Assembly: GCA_018340375.1 (NCBI GenBank)
Contig: JAFFJZ010000001.1
Location: 14,030,001-14,094,000 of the forward strand
Direction of reading: 5' to 3'
Source: Gonatopus flavifemur
Lineage: Eukaryota; Arthropoda; Insecta; Hymenoptera; Dryinidae
DNA length: 64,000 nucleotides
Shown here piece by piece: positions 44,589 to 55,514 of the stretch; positions within the stretch are counted from its first letter, which is position 1; the number at the start of each line of letters is the position of its first letter. The notes under the pieces were generated by a model that worked only from the letters and a program-made list of their open reading frames with translations, was not told the DNA's origin and did no database searches. Made by a program: the position numbers and the translations under genes.

Positions 44589-44706
44589 GGCACCTTCTTT
44601 GCATATATCAAGTTGCGTTCATGTTTCAAACTCGAACATCAAATACTAAGCTCTGTTAGGATTGAAGTGAGGATGATTTTCATCACGAATATCTATGGTA
44701 CACGTA

Positions 44707-45171
44707 CACTGAGAGAAATGTATCATCAAAAATTACTGATTTTTGTCAGTAAACGAGGGATATACTTGACATGTGATTACAAACTGATGGGAAATACCAG
44801 TAATTTTTCCTAGCGTTTTAATAACCGAGAAAAAAAACTTTTATCGTTACCAGCGTCGAACATGATTATTTGTGATCACGATCCTTGCTTCTTTCCCCGA
44901 AGCCACGGAACATTCTTGAAAATGTTATGGTTTCCAATTTATATCAATCTCACCAATTGAGAGTTCTTGTTTTCTACATTGGGTCATAAGAAATTACTGT
45001 TTTTCAACATGAATTCCCACTGGTTTTAATTTTCAAACTTCGTAGTATGAGAAATTACTGTTTTGTCTCATTGATTTCTGATCTCATGCCAAGTATATCA
45101 AACTGTATGTCAAGTATATCCCCCGTCTAATGGGAAAACCAGTAATTTTTAATGAAGAATTTCTCTCAGTG
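44707..45171. mobile_element. CACTGAGAGAAAT element, TA duplication
   Basis: Ends CACTGAGAGAAAT and, inverted, CACTGAGAGAAATTCTTC with TA on both sides (44705-44706, 45172-45173). Inner AAAAATTACTG, GTATATC and ATGGGAAAACCAGTAATTTT words are mirrored. Confidence 0.85.
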
Positions 45172-45351
45172 TACACATGGCTTTCATTGAAAAGTAGCTC
45201 CGGGCTCTTGCGACATCTCCCTGTAAGATTAAATTTACAATGCATCTCAGTGCACGAGTTTATATGATTGTAATAAATTAAAGTATTCTTCCATGCAGGA
45301 ATGTATTATTTTATTAACGACACAAAACTTCTCATGTGAATTTACGTTTCA

Positions 45352-45431
45352 GAAATGCAAAAGAATATTTTCACTACAAAGATGAAGTCATTATAAAGGG
45401 ACAAAATTATTTTGTTTGTGGAACAAAACCG
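45352..45431 (+). CDS. Possible TE exon
   Basis: AAATGCAAAAGAATATTTTC... lies between an acceptor-like ACGTTTCAG (ending 45351) and a strong donor GTAAGT (45432 on), and is open in the frame giving NAKEYFHYKDEVIIKGQNYF. The K-D-E-V-x-I-K-G pattern looks protein-like but I do not recognise it. It is on the strand opposite to the gene remnant at 45754-46134, so the two need not belong together. Confidence 0.25.
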
Positions 45432-45496
45432 CGTAAGTTTTGTGAAAACAACCAAATCATATGTTCTTTTCAAAGGATGTGCACTGGAAATAAATT

Positions 45497-45612
45497 GAGC
45501 GCGCAGCGCCTCCAAATTGACTGCGGCCAGCGCGCCCAAGCTCTTGGTCGCGCTTCGCGCTCATTTTGGGCGCGCGGCGCGCCCAAACCATTAATCGCGC
45601 GGCACGCCGAGT
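45497..45612. repeat. CpG-dense GCGCGC block
   Basis: About 115 bp with TTGAGCGCGCAGCGCC, GGCCAGCGCGCCCAAGC, TTTGGGCGCGCGGCGCGCCC and CGCGCGGCACGCC words. Its base composition is wholly unlike the AT-rich surroundings. The words are self-complementary. It looks like the body of a GC-rich miniature element. Frames open on both strands are by-products. Confidence 0.6.
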
Positions 45613-45753
45613 ATTTGGGAGCTCAGTTAGCTGACAATGTTGCTTCGTCATTCCGCGATCGTACAGTCGCTTTGATTTTGTATTAATTAATAGAAGGGTA
45701 ATTAATATGAAAATAACATAAAATTGTCAAATTCCAATGTTTTAAATTTTTAT

Positions 45754-46134
45754 TTAGAAATAATATGGTGGAACAATATAAAATTCTACATTATCCATTT
45801 GACGACTTAACAAAGGGGCAGTGATTGGCAAATCTGAATAAGAAACCAATCTGTAACTATCTGTACTTTTTGTTATAAAAGCATAAAAATGCTCACAAAA
45901 AGTAATTTCTATGAATTTTTCAATGTAAAAATGTATTTTATCATTGTAATTGAAAATTTTAACAATTTGACCAAATATTTACCCACTTTCACTCATAATA
46001 ATGATTATAAACGTGCCATTTGTATACTTATTACTATCGATAATAACATGGGTATGAGCAGTGGCTTTTATACAAAAATCTGGAATATAAGGGACAAAAA
46101 TATTTACATTTTTCGTATCATCAACTGAACCCAT
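45754..46134 (-). pseudogene. C-terminal remnant of an uncharacterised TE gene
   Basis: One minus-strand frame from ATG at 46134 to TAA at 45754, 127 codons with a single in-frame TAA at 45979-45981. The product starts MGSVDDTKNVNIFVPYIPDF. After the stop it continues with IFGQIVKIFNY, KIHFYIEKFIEI and STDSYRLVSYSDLPI, ending VEFYIVPPYYF. The stop codon overlaps AATAAA-type sequence (TAAATAAAA). The alternating aromatic/hydrophobic pattern ending in a leucine/proline stretch resembles, from memory, the C-termini of uncharacterised TE-linked proteins of invertebrates; no enzymatic function is known to me. The 5' part is missing at the junction with the mariner. Confidence 0.45.
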
Positions 46135-46194
46135 AATTAATTATAATTCAGACGCTTAGGATTCTCAAAATATATCCATTTTTCATCACCTGTC

Positions 46195-46419
46195 CAGTGT
46201 TGCCAGAAGGTTACATTTGTTACATTTCACGTAACTTTCGACCCTCTGATGTAACATGGATGTAACATTTTTTTCAACGTCAACGTTTAAAACTTCAAAC
46301 TTTAACGCAAGAATGCGAGGGTGAATATTGCCGCAAAATATCATGTAACTTTTGAACTGAAAATGCAACTTTTTTCTAATCTGCATGTAATATTTGATCC
46401 AGGTGCTCCGGCAACACTG
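46195..46419. mobile_element. hAT-type miniature element with 8-bp duplication CACCTGTC
   Basis: Ends CAGTGTTGCCAGAAGG and, inverted, CAGTGTTGCCGGAGCA. The flanks are CACCTGTC at 46187-46194 and CACCTGTC at 46420-46427, a perfect 8-bp duplication. CAGTGTTGCC ends and 8-bp duplications are diagnostic of hAT transposons. It interrupts the mariner transposase just before its first catalytic aspartate. Inner GTTACAT words are mirrored. Confidence 0.95.
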
Positions 46420-47120
46420 CACCTGTCACAATTCGATGGAGAAATGACTTTCTTTTGTATCTGTCGAACAGCATTTCACAAGTGGTTTTTCGATCTTCTT
46501 TCTATCTTTCATTCAGTTCATGCGGAACCCATTTTCCCACTTTCCGAATCTTTCCCATGGCTTTCAAACAAATGGAGACGACTTTCCGCGTCACATTCAG
46601 TTGATCCGCGAGTTCTTGTTGATTTTCAGTATCATCTTCATCCAATAAGGCTTGTAATTCGTCGTCTGCGAACTTTTTTGGTGGTTTCCCACGCTCTTCG
46701 TTTCTCACGTCAAAATCACCACTTTTGAATTTTTTGAACCACTCGAAACACTGTGTTTTACCAAGGGTATGTTCACCGTAAGCTTCGACAAGCATTCGGT
46801 GTCATTCTGCAGCAGTTTTCTTCAGATGATAACAAAAAACCAATGCTGTCCGCAGATCGTTGTTCGTAGGCACAAAACTCTACATGTTAAAGGGTATAAA
46901 ACAATTACGGGTGTACAGAACTTCTATTGTTTTGTGTTGAAAACCTTCATCGGCTGTTAAAGGAAGATGATGGTGCTGAAGAAGTCGTCTTAGGGTCCCT
47001 AAACTGATGGCTAGTGCCATTTATAGGGAAATTCCGGTTTCATACTTCTACACCTGATATAGTAAAGCTCGGCGATCTTGACAGAATTGATTCTTGTCTA
47101 TAAAAAAAAATTCATCGAAT

Positions 47121-47216
47121 TTTTCATGCCTCTTTTATGAGGTCTGGAAGTTATCAGAAAATCAACTTAGATCACTCCCTGGTAACCTCCAGACCTTATA
47201 GGAGAGACATCAAAAA
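47121..47216. repeat. Hairpin element
   Basis: TTTTCATGCCTCTTTTATGA then GGTCTGGAAGTTATCAG is mirrored by CTGGTAACCTCCAGACC then TTATAGGAGAGACATCAAAA. The stem is about 40 bp. Confidence 0.65.
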
Positions 47217-48411
47217 GATCATTTAAAGAACATAATGAATGTTTGAAATGTTGAGTGGGAAAATGTTCACTGAGTACAATAATTTATCGGTATGTGTACA
47301 CTGTAGTTTTCATTATTGTAATTTGATTTTCCTGCATTTTTTCACAAATGTAAAGATCAAGTATTTTGGGTACAGTACTGGAAGTTTCCCGTGGACGTTT
47401 TCACAGTGAATTGTGAAGTGTTCCTGTCCACGGTCAACCCTCTTAGTAGGCATTGAATTCTCAACCGCATTGATTCTCTCAATCAGTTCACACGTCTTCT
47501 CCCTTTGAAATCCTATCCAGGATCTTCAAATCTCATCGTAAAACTGAAATAATAAATTTCGTGGACGTAAGTCATAAATTCATCGTTTTAAAAACGATAT
47601 TCTGTAACAGCATCCAACCTTTCGGACATTTTACATAATTGATTGAAGGCATAGAAATCCTTCCTGCGCTTATGCTCTTCTTAGCTACTAGATATTTAGG
47701 AATTCGACGCGCAGTGTGCAAATGTCACACGCATGGAATAAAATTTACCGTCATCGTAACATTTCTGGCCACAACAGGTTCGCTGAGAGTTTATGTATTT
47801 TTACGCTCATCTGGATATAACTTATTTTTTATGTCGGTGGAACTGTCGATTTCATTGAATATCGCAAGAAACCTTATCCAATGAATAGCCACAAAGTGGG
47901 AAAATACTGTGATAAAACGAATTACGGGATAATAACATGTAAAAATTGATGCTTTTAGTTTTGATGATTATATATTTTCACTTGGATAAGTATGTTCCAC
48001 TTTATTTTATTGAGAAGTAACTCTGTATAGAATTTTTATATACGTATAAAGAATTTCATATGAGATTTGTTTCATTTGGGTTGACTGTGCGATAATTGAT
48101 TTCCCTTCACACTGAGAAAAAGGCTCGAGTTGAATATCAAATAGGTGAAAATGTGATTATTTAAAATGAAATTCATGGTAAAATAAATTGTTCTGTATTT
48201 CCGGGAATGAAATTCTTGATTGCGGCAATTGAATTGTTTTTTTTTCGAGTCTTACATCAAATTTGAACACGCAAAATGAAAGTCCAACATAGGCTTTTAA
48301 AAAGAGATTTAAATACGGAATATTGAGTTTCTTTTTTTTTTTTGGAATAAGTCAAAGGTTTTATTTTGTTGGAATGTGGATTGGAATTTTCCCAATCAAA
48401 AGTTATGAATG
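47217..48411. other. Unassigned AT-rich stretch
   Basis: A CACTGAGAAAAAGGC end at about 48111 has no partner. No credible gene. Confidence 0.35.
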
Positions 48412-48413
48412 CA

Positions 48414-48584
48414 CTGAGAGAAAAAAATCAAAAACTCAGTCGAATAGTCGCAATAAAATGAGTAATTGATTTGATTGAAGTTTTATCGATTGATTCAATA
48501 CAACTTTATTTAAATCAACTAAGTACTTTGTTCCGACTATTCGATGAAATATTTTATTCTTTCTTGAATTTTTTTCTCTCGGTG
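48414..48584. mobile_element. CACTGAGAGAAAAAAAT element, TG duplication
   Basis: Ends CACTGAGAGAAAAAAATC and, inverted, CACCGAGAGAAAAAAATTC with TG on both sides (48412-48413, 48585-48586). TCGAATAGTCG is mirrored inside. Confidence 0.85.
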
Positions 48585-48589
48585 TGGAC

Positions 48590-49490
48590 TTTAATGAATG
48601 ATCAAGTAAGTTTTGTCAAATTATGAAAGGGTCAAGAAACTACAACCTCAAAGAATGATGGTATACAGTTTTTATTGGACTCGTGTCTAATTTGTATACA
48701 TGTTTTACATAGAAACGAAGTGATTACGAATAGTGAAAGTAATGATTTAATTGGAATTTAATTGAAACAATCAAAAATATTTCCTACACCAATTAAATGC
48801 TAGTTGACACAATGGAATTCAATTAACTTCAATAAATATTCATTCGATTCAACAACATGACTCCTTTCGCCGCTGGTGACTATCTCGTGTATTAAAATTC
48901 AAGTGAATTTCTTACAACGTATATATGAAGCGTATTTTAATGGAAAATAAAAATACATTTGAAGGGAATACTTCACAACATGCTTCTTTCCACAATAATA
49001 ATTTCATGGGAAACAATTCAAGCAAACATTTCCTCTTCATTCACTGAAAAACCCTCGTTTCAACCGTTTATCTGTGCGTAGCAGTCATGCATGTGTATTA
49101 CTCACATAATTTCAATTAACGACGGTGCAGATGGCTACAAGATTTTAATGATATTGAAATTTATTCATGTCCTCTTTTAGCGGTGTCCAATATTGTATGG
49201 AACGGTCGAAAGTCATCATATTAAAATCTTGAGCCGTACGTAACATTGCTTGCTTTTTTTCAGTCGGAAGTTAGAACATTTCGTGATTTAACGATAGCAA
49301 GTGTCGTATTAATTCTCCTTTATTCCTCGATGTTTCAAGAACATTCATGTGCCATTCTTCGGCAACGCTTGGTGATTTAGTTACAAGTACATATTCAAGC
49401 ATGGTTATATATTCAAGTACGTTCAATGAGTATATAGCATTCATCTCAAGAGATTTTAAAACTATTTCAAGTGAATGTAATATTTTTATT
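48590..49490. other. Unassigned AT-rich stretch
   Basis: 48760-48850 is rich in AATTGAATT words, probably a decayed palindrome. A minus frame at 49271-49567 is not recognised and runs into the next element. Confidence 0.35.
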
Positions 49491-49496
49491 CTGCTA

Positions 49497-50296
49497 CCCA
49501 TATGAAAATTTTTAGGTTCCGCCAATGCTGACAATAGAATATAGCTTGGCGGAATGTTGACAGCCAAGGCTTGGCAGTCTATAAATATTCACAATTCCGC
49601 CATGCTTGGCGCTTGCTGGGCTCATCCTTACTCCAACATTGACCGAACGATGGATTCTATTGGAAGTGAGGATCTTTTGGAACGTGGTTGAATATTGCCA
49701 CAAACTTTGGTCTAGTCTGGAAAAAAATGAGTTTTCAATGTAGCGCCGATCATTGGTAATAGCATGGCTGAACATTGGCATACTTCTTGATTTTAACTTT
49801 AGATAGCTGAACTGCTAGCTAAGTTACCGATTGAAAGTTTCTCGCGAGTAGGGAGAGATGTATACAAGGAATATATAAGGCTCAAATAATTCTCTGGAAG
49901 AACAGTCAAGCGTTCTTTGTTACAGGTTACACCAGAGGGCTTCTACCGCTGATCCATATTGTGTATACTTCTCATGGCAAACTTTAGCAACAAAAAAGAC
50001 AGAGTTGTTTACAGATGAATGAGGCAAACAAAAAACTGTCCCAAATAACATTTACCAGAAATTGTGGAATGCGCATAATTTTCATACATCTTTGGGTTAA
50101 TTATTTTTTACAATTTTATCATTGGCGCAACATTGATAAACAAATTTTTCTATTGTTTGCCAGTGATGGTCTATTCCATTGCCATTTCTGCACCAATGAT
50201 GAGGCTCCATTGGAAAAACATATCGATAAATCAAAAAATGATGTTATCATTTCAGGGTTGCGCCATGCTAGCGCCAATGGTAAACTTCTATATGGG
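49497..50296. mobile_element. CCCATATGAAAA element with TTGGCGC words, TA duplication
   Basis: Ends CCCATATGAAAATTTTTAGG and, inverted, CCCATATAGAAGTTTACCAT with TA on both sides (49495-49496, 50297-50298). The interior words (CCGCCAATGCTGAC, CATTGGCGCAACATTG, GCGCCAATGG) resemble those of 28326-28746. A 143-codon plus ORF (50015-50446) overruns the element end and is not recognised. Confidence 0.8.
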
Positions 50297-50698
50297 TACT
50301 CACTTTCGTTTTTCAATGATAGTTTGATTCTATTGCAAGAGTTTACTTTTCTCCTCTCCTGCTGGACTGTTGTCTTCTCACAGAACGGAGAGATTATAAA
50401 ACAATTGAAGTTGATCTGGAATTATTCTTACGATATCGTAGGATGATAATCAACTTTGTGAATCTTCATATGTTAAGCTTTGTAATTTCTATTTCATAAT
50501 AGTATCAGTTCAAATACTGATGGATAATTAATTGTAATTACTACAATTTCTAGTATGATACAGATAACATTATCATTCAACAATAGAAAATGTAGGACGA
50601 TGTACTCTAATGAAATCAATCTTCTCATATTTTTCTTGCTTGATGAATCAATCGTTTTCTCTGGGTTTCTCTACGTTTCTTTATATAATGTTTGAGGC
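50297..50698. other. AT-rich stretch, nothing recognised
   Basis: No termini or credible frame beyond the overrun of the ORF in the preceding element. Confidence 0.4.
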
Positions 50699-50699
50699 T

Positions 50700-51096
50700 C
50701 AGGGTTGTAAATGGAATAATTGAAGAAAAATACAATTAACAATTAAAATTCAACTAAAATTTTCTTTAATTCAGGAATGAAAAAAAAGCGGATGAATCGA
50801 TCGATCGTTGATCAATCTTGAATTATTTGAATTGGTTAGAATTGAATTGACATTCAATCCACAAAAATTTAATTCGTAATTGAAATGTTCTTCCATTAAC
50901 AAATACATTTGATTGATTCAAAATCAAGCAACGATTGTTTGATTTTTTGTTCTCCTGTATTTGTTAATTGAGAAGAAACAAAGGACATTCAAAGACTCAG
51001 TAAAAGATTGCTTGATTTTGAATCAATTATATTTATTTGTGAATTGAAAAGAATTCTGTTAACAGTATTCTCCAAATTGACCTAATTTATAACCCT
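50700..51096. mobile_element. CAGGGTTRTAAAT foldback element
   Basis: Ends CAGGGTTGTAAATGGAATAA and, inverted, CAGGGTTATAAATTAGGTCA; an inner stem pairs ATTCAAAATCAAGCAA with TTGCTTGATTTTGAAT. CAGGGTT ends suggest hAT-type ancestry, but no 8-bp duplication could be recognised. Confidence 0.6.
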
Positions 51097-51099
51097 GCT

Positions 51100-53508
51100 C
51101 TCATTTCTGCCATACACGTCTCGATAAAATTATTTACTGAAAATTAAATTATTTTTCTGCATTAACAAAAAAAGTCATAGAAAACATACTTCATCCGATT
51201 TTATTCTAGCATTATTAGTAAGAACAAATCAATCACTCATCGCTGACTTGAGAATATTTCTTTTAGTCTTCGTAAACAAAAATGACTTCATGATATTCTT
51301 TAGAATTGATCTTAAAAGCGCTTGATATTTGCTCACATAATTTTTCATACTCCTCAATCTTTTTTACAAATCATTCCAGTTCCAATGTACAACGGAGGGG
51401 AACAATATAAATGCTGTTTTGCCAAATTATTTTCAATTGAAGCAACCTTCTTATGTATTATTCTTATTCACAGTTGTTGTTGAATGCATGTTATAATTGA
51501 GGCATGAAAAATGTATGTAAGAACAGGAATTAGTCTCGATCAGAACTCAGAGGGTTAAAAGCTGTCATACGAGGCTGTTACACGAGGAAGAAAAAACGTA
51601 TTTATATCCTGTCGTTGCAAATGGTTCAAGGATTAGATTCTGAAGACTATGCGATGCAGAAAAAAGAAAACATAACGAATAGCGGAGTCAAGGTTGAATT
51701 AATCAAAAAATATTTATCCCCTCTATTATCACGGTTTTTGTTCAAATAAATTACGGACTGATGGCATTATTTTCTATACGTATTTTGTTGCATCATTTCA
51801 CTTCTCGATCGATGAAAACATATGAGATCCGATAAAAACTTCCAGTCGAGCAGAGGATGGGATCGATGATCGTGAAATTCAGTCTAGCGACCGGTCGCTA
51901 CGATTTCATACGAGTGAATGACATTCGATGATTGAAGCTCGCACCTCATTTCAACTTTAAATTTATAAAAATCGTTGTGGTAACGATGATGAGGGTTTCA
52001 TAAATTTGCAATTGATATCTCAATTAGAATTAGAATGTAGAGGAAACATTTGTGAGAATGTTCGGAATGTGATGGACGAGAGGATGAAAGGACGTGATCA
52101 TGATGTCATCTTATTCGTGAGGATTTTGATGACTTTTTGACGCCAGATGATCTTTTTTTCATATTATAGCGTCGTAAATAATGGTCGGTGATTTATCAAG
52201 TGATTGGTTTTTTTTTATGTCGAACGTGAGAAAACGTTCATATTATCGTTTAAAGAAACAAAACGTTTTTATATCGATTATCAACAGGCCAGAAGAGGAA
52301 AAAAATTCATTATCCCCAGTGGAAAAATGTTTTTGAATTTTCAATTCATATGAAGATTCGATGAGTCTTTTTGATTTAATATAATTTTAAGTAAAATTCT
52401 ACATTTGTGGAGAATAGAAAAAATGTCCTCATGTCTTTGCGGTATTTAAAAGTTGTTTTTCATTCTTCCACCGTAATATAATCGTAAAATTGATGACTTC
52501 TCAATATTGATGAATAGTATATATTTTACAATCGACTTTGCAAACTCTGATGCATAACTTGGAGGGGTTTAGGACTGTCCTTGAAGAATTTTTTTCCGTA
52601 GAGCATTCAAATGAAGATGAACAGTATTAGAGAAGGACTAGAATTTCAGTGCAAATTCATATCAAGTTTCTTTATCGAGGAGTTCTTGTATTCAATATCC
52701 TCATAAAAATAGTCTTGCTGACTGAGGTTAGATGAACCCAGGGGGATGACAGGTTCAACCGTCAACGCGATAAAAAAACGACTGAAGTGACCACAACCCT
52801 GTGGACCAGAGTTTATTTTTGGATGAGATAAATGGGTTGTCGAAGAATGTGGAAACAGAATCATGTATGAAACCTAAGAGATACAGGACCATGTATCCAG
52901 TACATGAGAAAACTGATCAGTACCATGGAAATACTTCGAATAGTTCTTATCCTGGTATTTTGTATGGAACAATACACGTTTTAACAAAGATATTTCCATT
53001 CGTGTGTACAACAATAATCATTTGATATCCTAAATATTCGAGAATCGAGTGCTTTTTTTCAATTCAATAACGGCTTGGGCAGCAAGAAATTTTTCAAGAA
53101 ATCTTCAAGAATTTAGAAATATCAGAAGAGTTCTTTGAAAACCACTTAAAGACAATCTGGAGGAAAACAACTACATTCAAGGTTGGTGAAACATTGTACT
53201 AAAAGAAGGAAAACAGAATTTTTCAACATTAAATTATCGCTTTATTACTGGATAATAAAATAGAAGACCTGTAAGTGGTAAATCACAATAAATATTGCTT
53301 ACCTTGTTACGTGTCGATTAATATACCTCGAATACAAGTTTTTTTTGCCGGAATTGACCAGATCCTGTCTTCAGAAGCCACCATTAAAACAACATCAATG
53401 TAATTTCCTACACAGCATAGCACGAAGTTCGGCGAATTGAATTTTCCACTAACTCTACGCTATTTGAATTCACTTTGAAAGATTTGTATCGCCAGTTAAA
53501 GGAATACT
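51100..53508. other. Unassigned AT-rich stretch
   Basis: No paired termini. 53080-53160 contains AAGAAATCTTCAAGAA words shared with other AGATATCT-rich patches. No credible gene. Confidence 0.4.
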
Positions 53509-53511
53509 CTA

Positions 53512-53732
53512 CCCAAGTAGCACAAGAACTTCTCAAATATGCTATGGTGACTCTATGAATGTGAAAGGGATGTGCGAATGAGACTATTTTGGGTCAATTC
53601 GTGAGGATATTCTATGGAGGTGCATAGCACATAATTATTCGAAACAGTCTATCAGTATTTGGAGATTCTACGCATGTTCGTGGGATTTTCCAAACACGCT
53701 CTTAGCATTTCTAACCTCTTCTGCTACTTGGG
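53512..53732. mobile_element. CCCAAGTAGCASAAGA miniature element, TA duplication
   Basis: Ends CCCAAGTAGCACAAGAACTT and, inverted, CCCAAGTAGCAGAAGAGGTT with TA on both sides (53510-53511, 53733-53734). It fits the CCCANNYAGCACA terminal consensus. Confidence 0.9.
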
Positions 53733-53734
53733 TA

Positions 53735-54498
53735 TTGATTCTGATCGAATCTGAACTGCCATCAAATTTGGTTGAATTTTATGGAAATCAACGGACAAAG
53801 TTGGAGCCAACTTCTTACGGCTATTCCCGATGGAACCCTTTTTCTAACTAGATGAATTCCCTGATTCCGATAGAGGCAACCCATTTCTGAGTTAGAAGCA
53901 CAATTGTACTCCCGATTTTGATTGAGATTGGTGGTTTCCTTCAGAGTCAATCAGACCGTATACCGTTCGATTGAATTCGGAAGAATCACGGTCCATTCTT
54001 AATATCTTACCAGTCACGTTCCCAAACAAGAGGAGTTCGTGAATAATAAATGGTTTCTTACCGTCAGAACCATTAAAAGATACCGCATTTCCGTTAGATC
54101 CGGTACTATCTATTCTTATACAACGTTAGATACAGAGCTAGTTCGCGTGTGTATAAGTTTTACGATAGAAAATCCGAACTAATAAATAATTTCCGTTGGA
54201 TCTAAGAGATCTCTTTTGTCAATAGCTTCTTTGGAAGCTTTATTTTAACGTTTTTGGATTTTGTAACCAGTTTTAAGTATTTCTTTGTAATAATTCTTGA
54301 TCAGTGCAATTCTGAAATTGCTTTTATAATAAAATTTATTTAAACTTACAACCGTTTCTATTTTGATTTGATAGTCTGTGACACGCGTTTCCCTACCTTC
54401 CTAAAAAAAACCTTGGAATCCGACGAGCCAGAGGCATTATTGGGGACTGATTAATTCATCAATTAGGGATAATTGAAATTATTAACGCGCAGGACTCA
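53735..54498. other. Unassigned; GAATCGGAAGAATC-like words
   Basis: 53750-54000 has several degenerate AATCGGAA/TTCCGATT words, perhaps an old palindrome. 54200-54360 is AT-rich with AATAAA-type signals and could be an LTR or 3' end, but no TG...CA pair or primer-binding site was seen. Confidence 0.3.
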
Positions 54499-55415
54499 CC
54501 CACATAGCACAGGATGTCTCAATGACATTGCCAGAATATTATATTTGAAATATGCAATATTCTGGCAAACATCTCAAGAATATTGTCAGAATGTCTCCAG
54601 AATGTCTTATGTCACCATCTTTGTGACATTCTTGAAATATTCTGCAATATCACTGAGATGACTGTCGTAAAATTCTGGAGACATTCTGAAATATTGCTGA
54701 GATCATCTCAGGAATATTTTAATCAGGAAAACATCTCATAATTACGTATATCAACAATGGTACAAAATACTGCTTTTGGTGAAGAAAAATTTTCTTCAGA
54801 GTGAATTCCTCTACAAATGTTGTATAGAATATGATTTGGATGAGTGAGTAAGAGAAATACACATTGAAAGTCGATTATTAGAAAAGTTCCCTCAGTGAGG
54901 ATCGAACCCCAGCTCTCCGAGTCTTAGACGAAGCCTCTATCACCTCAGCTAATCACTAGCTTCAAAATGCCACTCTCCGTCATCATAATGATGTGTTTCT
55001 GATAAATTCGTTTCCGTGGGATATATACCATTCAATTCAGAATCCTCTGAAAAAGAAATTGAATAGGTCGTGTAAGAGAGGTTTCTCTCGCCCTCGACTT
55101 GTAAATTTTACTAACATGTAAGTACCGGGTCTGATGAATAAAAATTCTTATCGACACATAGAATATTATTATTGAAATATTCTGAGAATATTTCATTTGT
55201 CAAAAACATGAGATATCCCTCATCATATATTCCCAGAACATTGCAGAATATCATATCTGCAATATTTCAATTGCAAGATTCTCAAAGTATTTGTAATGAC
55301 ATATTCTATTCGCAATATCTATGGAATTCTCGTTGAAATATTCAACATACAATGTTTCGAGTGAGATATTTGTGATATTCTGAGAATATTACTGAGACAT
55401 TGTGTGCTAGATGGG
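54499..55415. mobile_element. CCCAYMTAGCACA element with ATATTCTGAGAATATT words
   Basis: Ends CCCACATAGCACAGGATGTC and, inverted, CCCATCTAGCACACAATGTC, both running into TCARTRAYATT. The flanks are CA and TA, one base different. The interior is full of ATTCTGAGAATATT and TATTGCTGAGA words in both orientations, like 75-245. A tRNA-like SINE sits at 54889-54962. Confidence 0.8.
54889..54962 (-). repeat. tRNA-like SINE (GATAGAG family)
   Basis: Minus strand: AGTGATTAGCTGAGGTGATA then GAGGCTTCG, and a B box GGGGTTCGATCC (54899-54910) followed by TCACTGAGGGAACTT. Same family as 21139-21220 and 38924-38995 but in an unrelated host element, so it inserted independently. Confidence 0.6.
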
Positions 55416-55436
55416 TATAAGGAAACGTCAGAACTC

Positions 55437-55510
55437 ATTATATATGAAATATATATAATAAATGTATAATTTTCATACAAAATATATATCATTATGTATA
55501 TTTTATATAT
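55437..55510. repeat. AT palindrome
   Basis: CTCATTATATATGAAATATA is mirrored by TATATTTTATATATAATGAG. Confidence 0.6.
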
Positions 55511-55514
55511 AATG

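Larger units (their letters stand above)
44310..46150. mobile_element. Insertion in the mariner carrying TE-gene remnants
   Basis: This segment separates transposase blocks that should be about 20 codons apart. The left side begins near CACACCGAAAAAAATG; the right side ends near AATTATAATTCAGACGC. No clear inverted termini or duplication were found. It contains a tRNA-like SINE, a CACTGAGAGAAA element, a GC-rich GCGCGC block and a minus-strand gene remnant. It may be several successive insertions. Confidence 0.55.
43832..46795 (-). pseudogene. Mariner transposase, disrupted
   Basis: Read on the minus strand. 46502-46795 encodes the N-terminal part (GEHTLGKTQCFEWFKKFKSG, DDELQALLDEDD, ENQQELADQLNVTRKVVS, GKWVPHELNER), then a stop. 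The sequence toward 46430 and 46150-46186 continues with RKSFLHRIVTG and the catalytic DEKWIYFENPKR. 44215-44309 encodes CV-stop-WDQKGVIYYELLKPGQT. 43832-44209 encodes the C-terminal half with KIILLHDNAPSHT (second catalytic aspartate) and FFWRGIHQLPERGEKCI. The third catalytic aspartate region is garbled by frame change. Two insertions, stops and frameshifts make it inactive. Confidence 0.85.
43757..47057 (-). mobile_element. Second mariner, split by two insertions
   Basis: Ends (C/T)(A/C)AGGTGTAGRAGTATGAAA are inverted repeats at 43757 and 47057, with TA on both sides (43755-43756, 47058-47059). The transposase runs on the minus strand. Removing the inserted segments (about 44310-46150 and 46195-46419 with one duplication copy) leaves about 1.2 kb, close to a usual mariner. 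It belongs to a different lineage from the 32270 copy, judged from its end sequence and protein. Confidence 0.9.

Noticed and set aside
45336..45686. 116-codon plus-strand ORF as one gene
   Set aside because: The second half is translated GCGCGC repeat; only the short exon-like piece 45352-45431 has splice-site support.
54100..54400. Solo LTR of a retrotransposon
   Set aside because: There are polyadenylation-like signals, but no TG...CA ends, no target duplication and no primer-binding site were seen.
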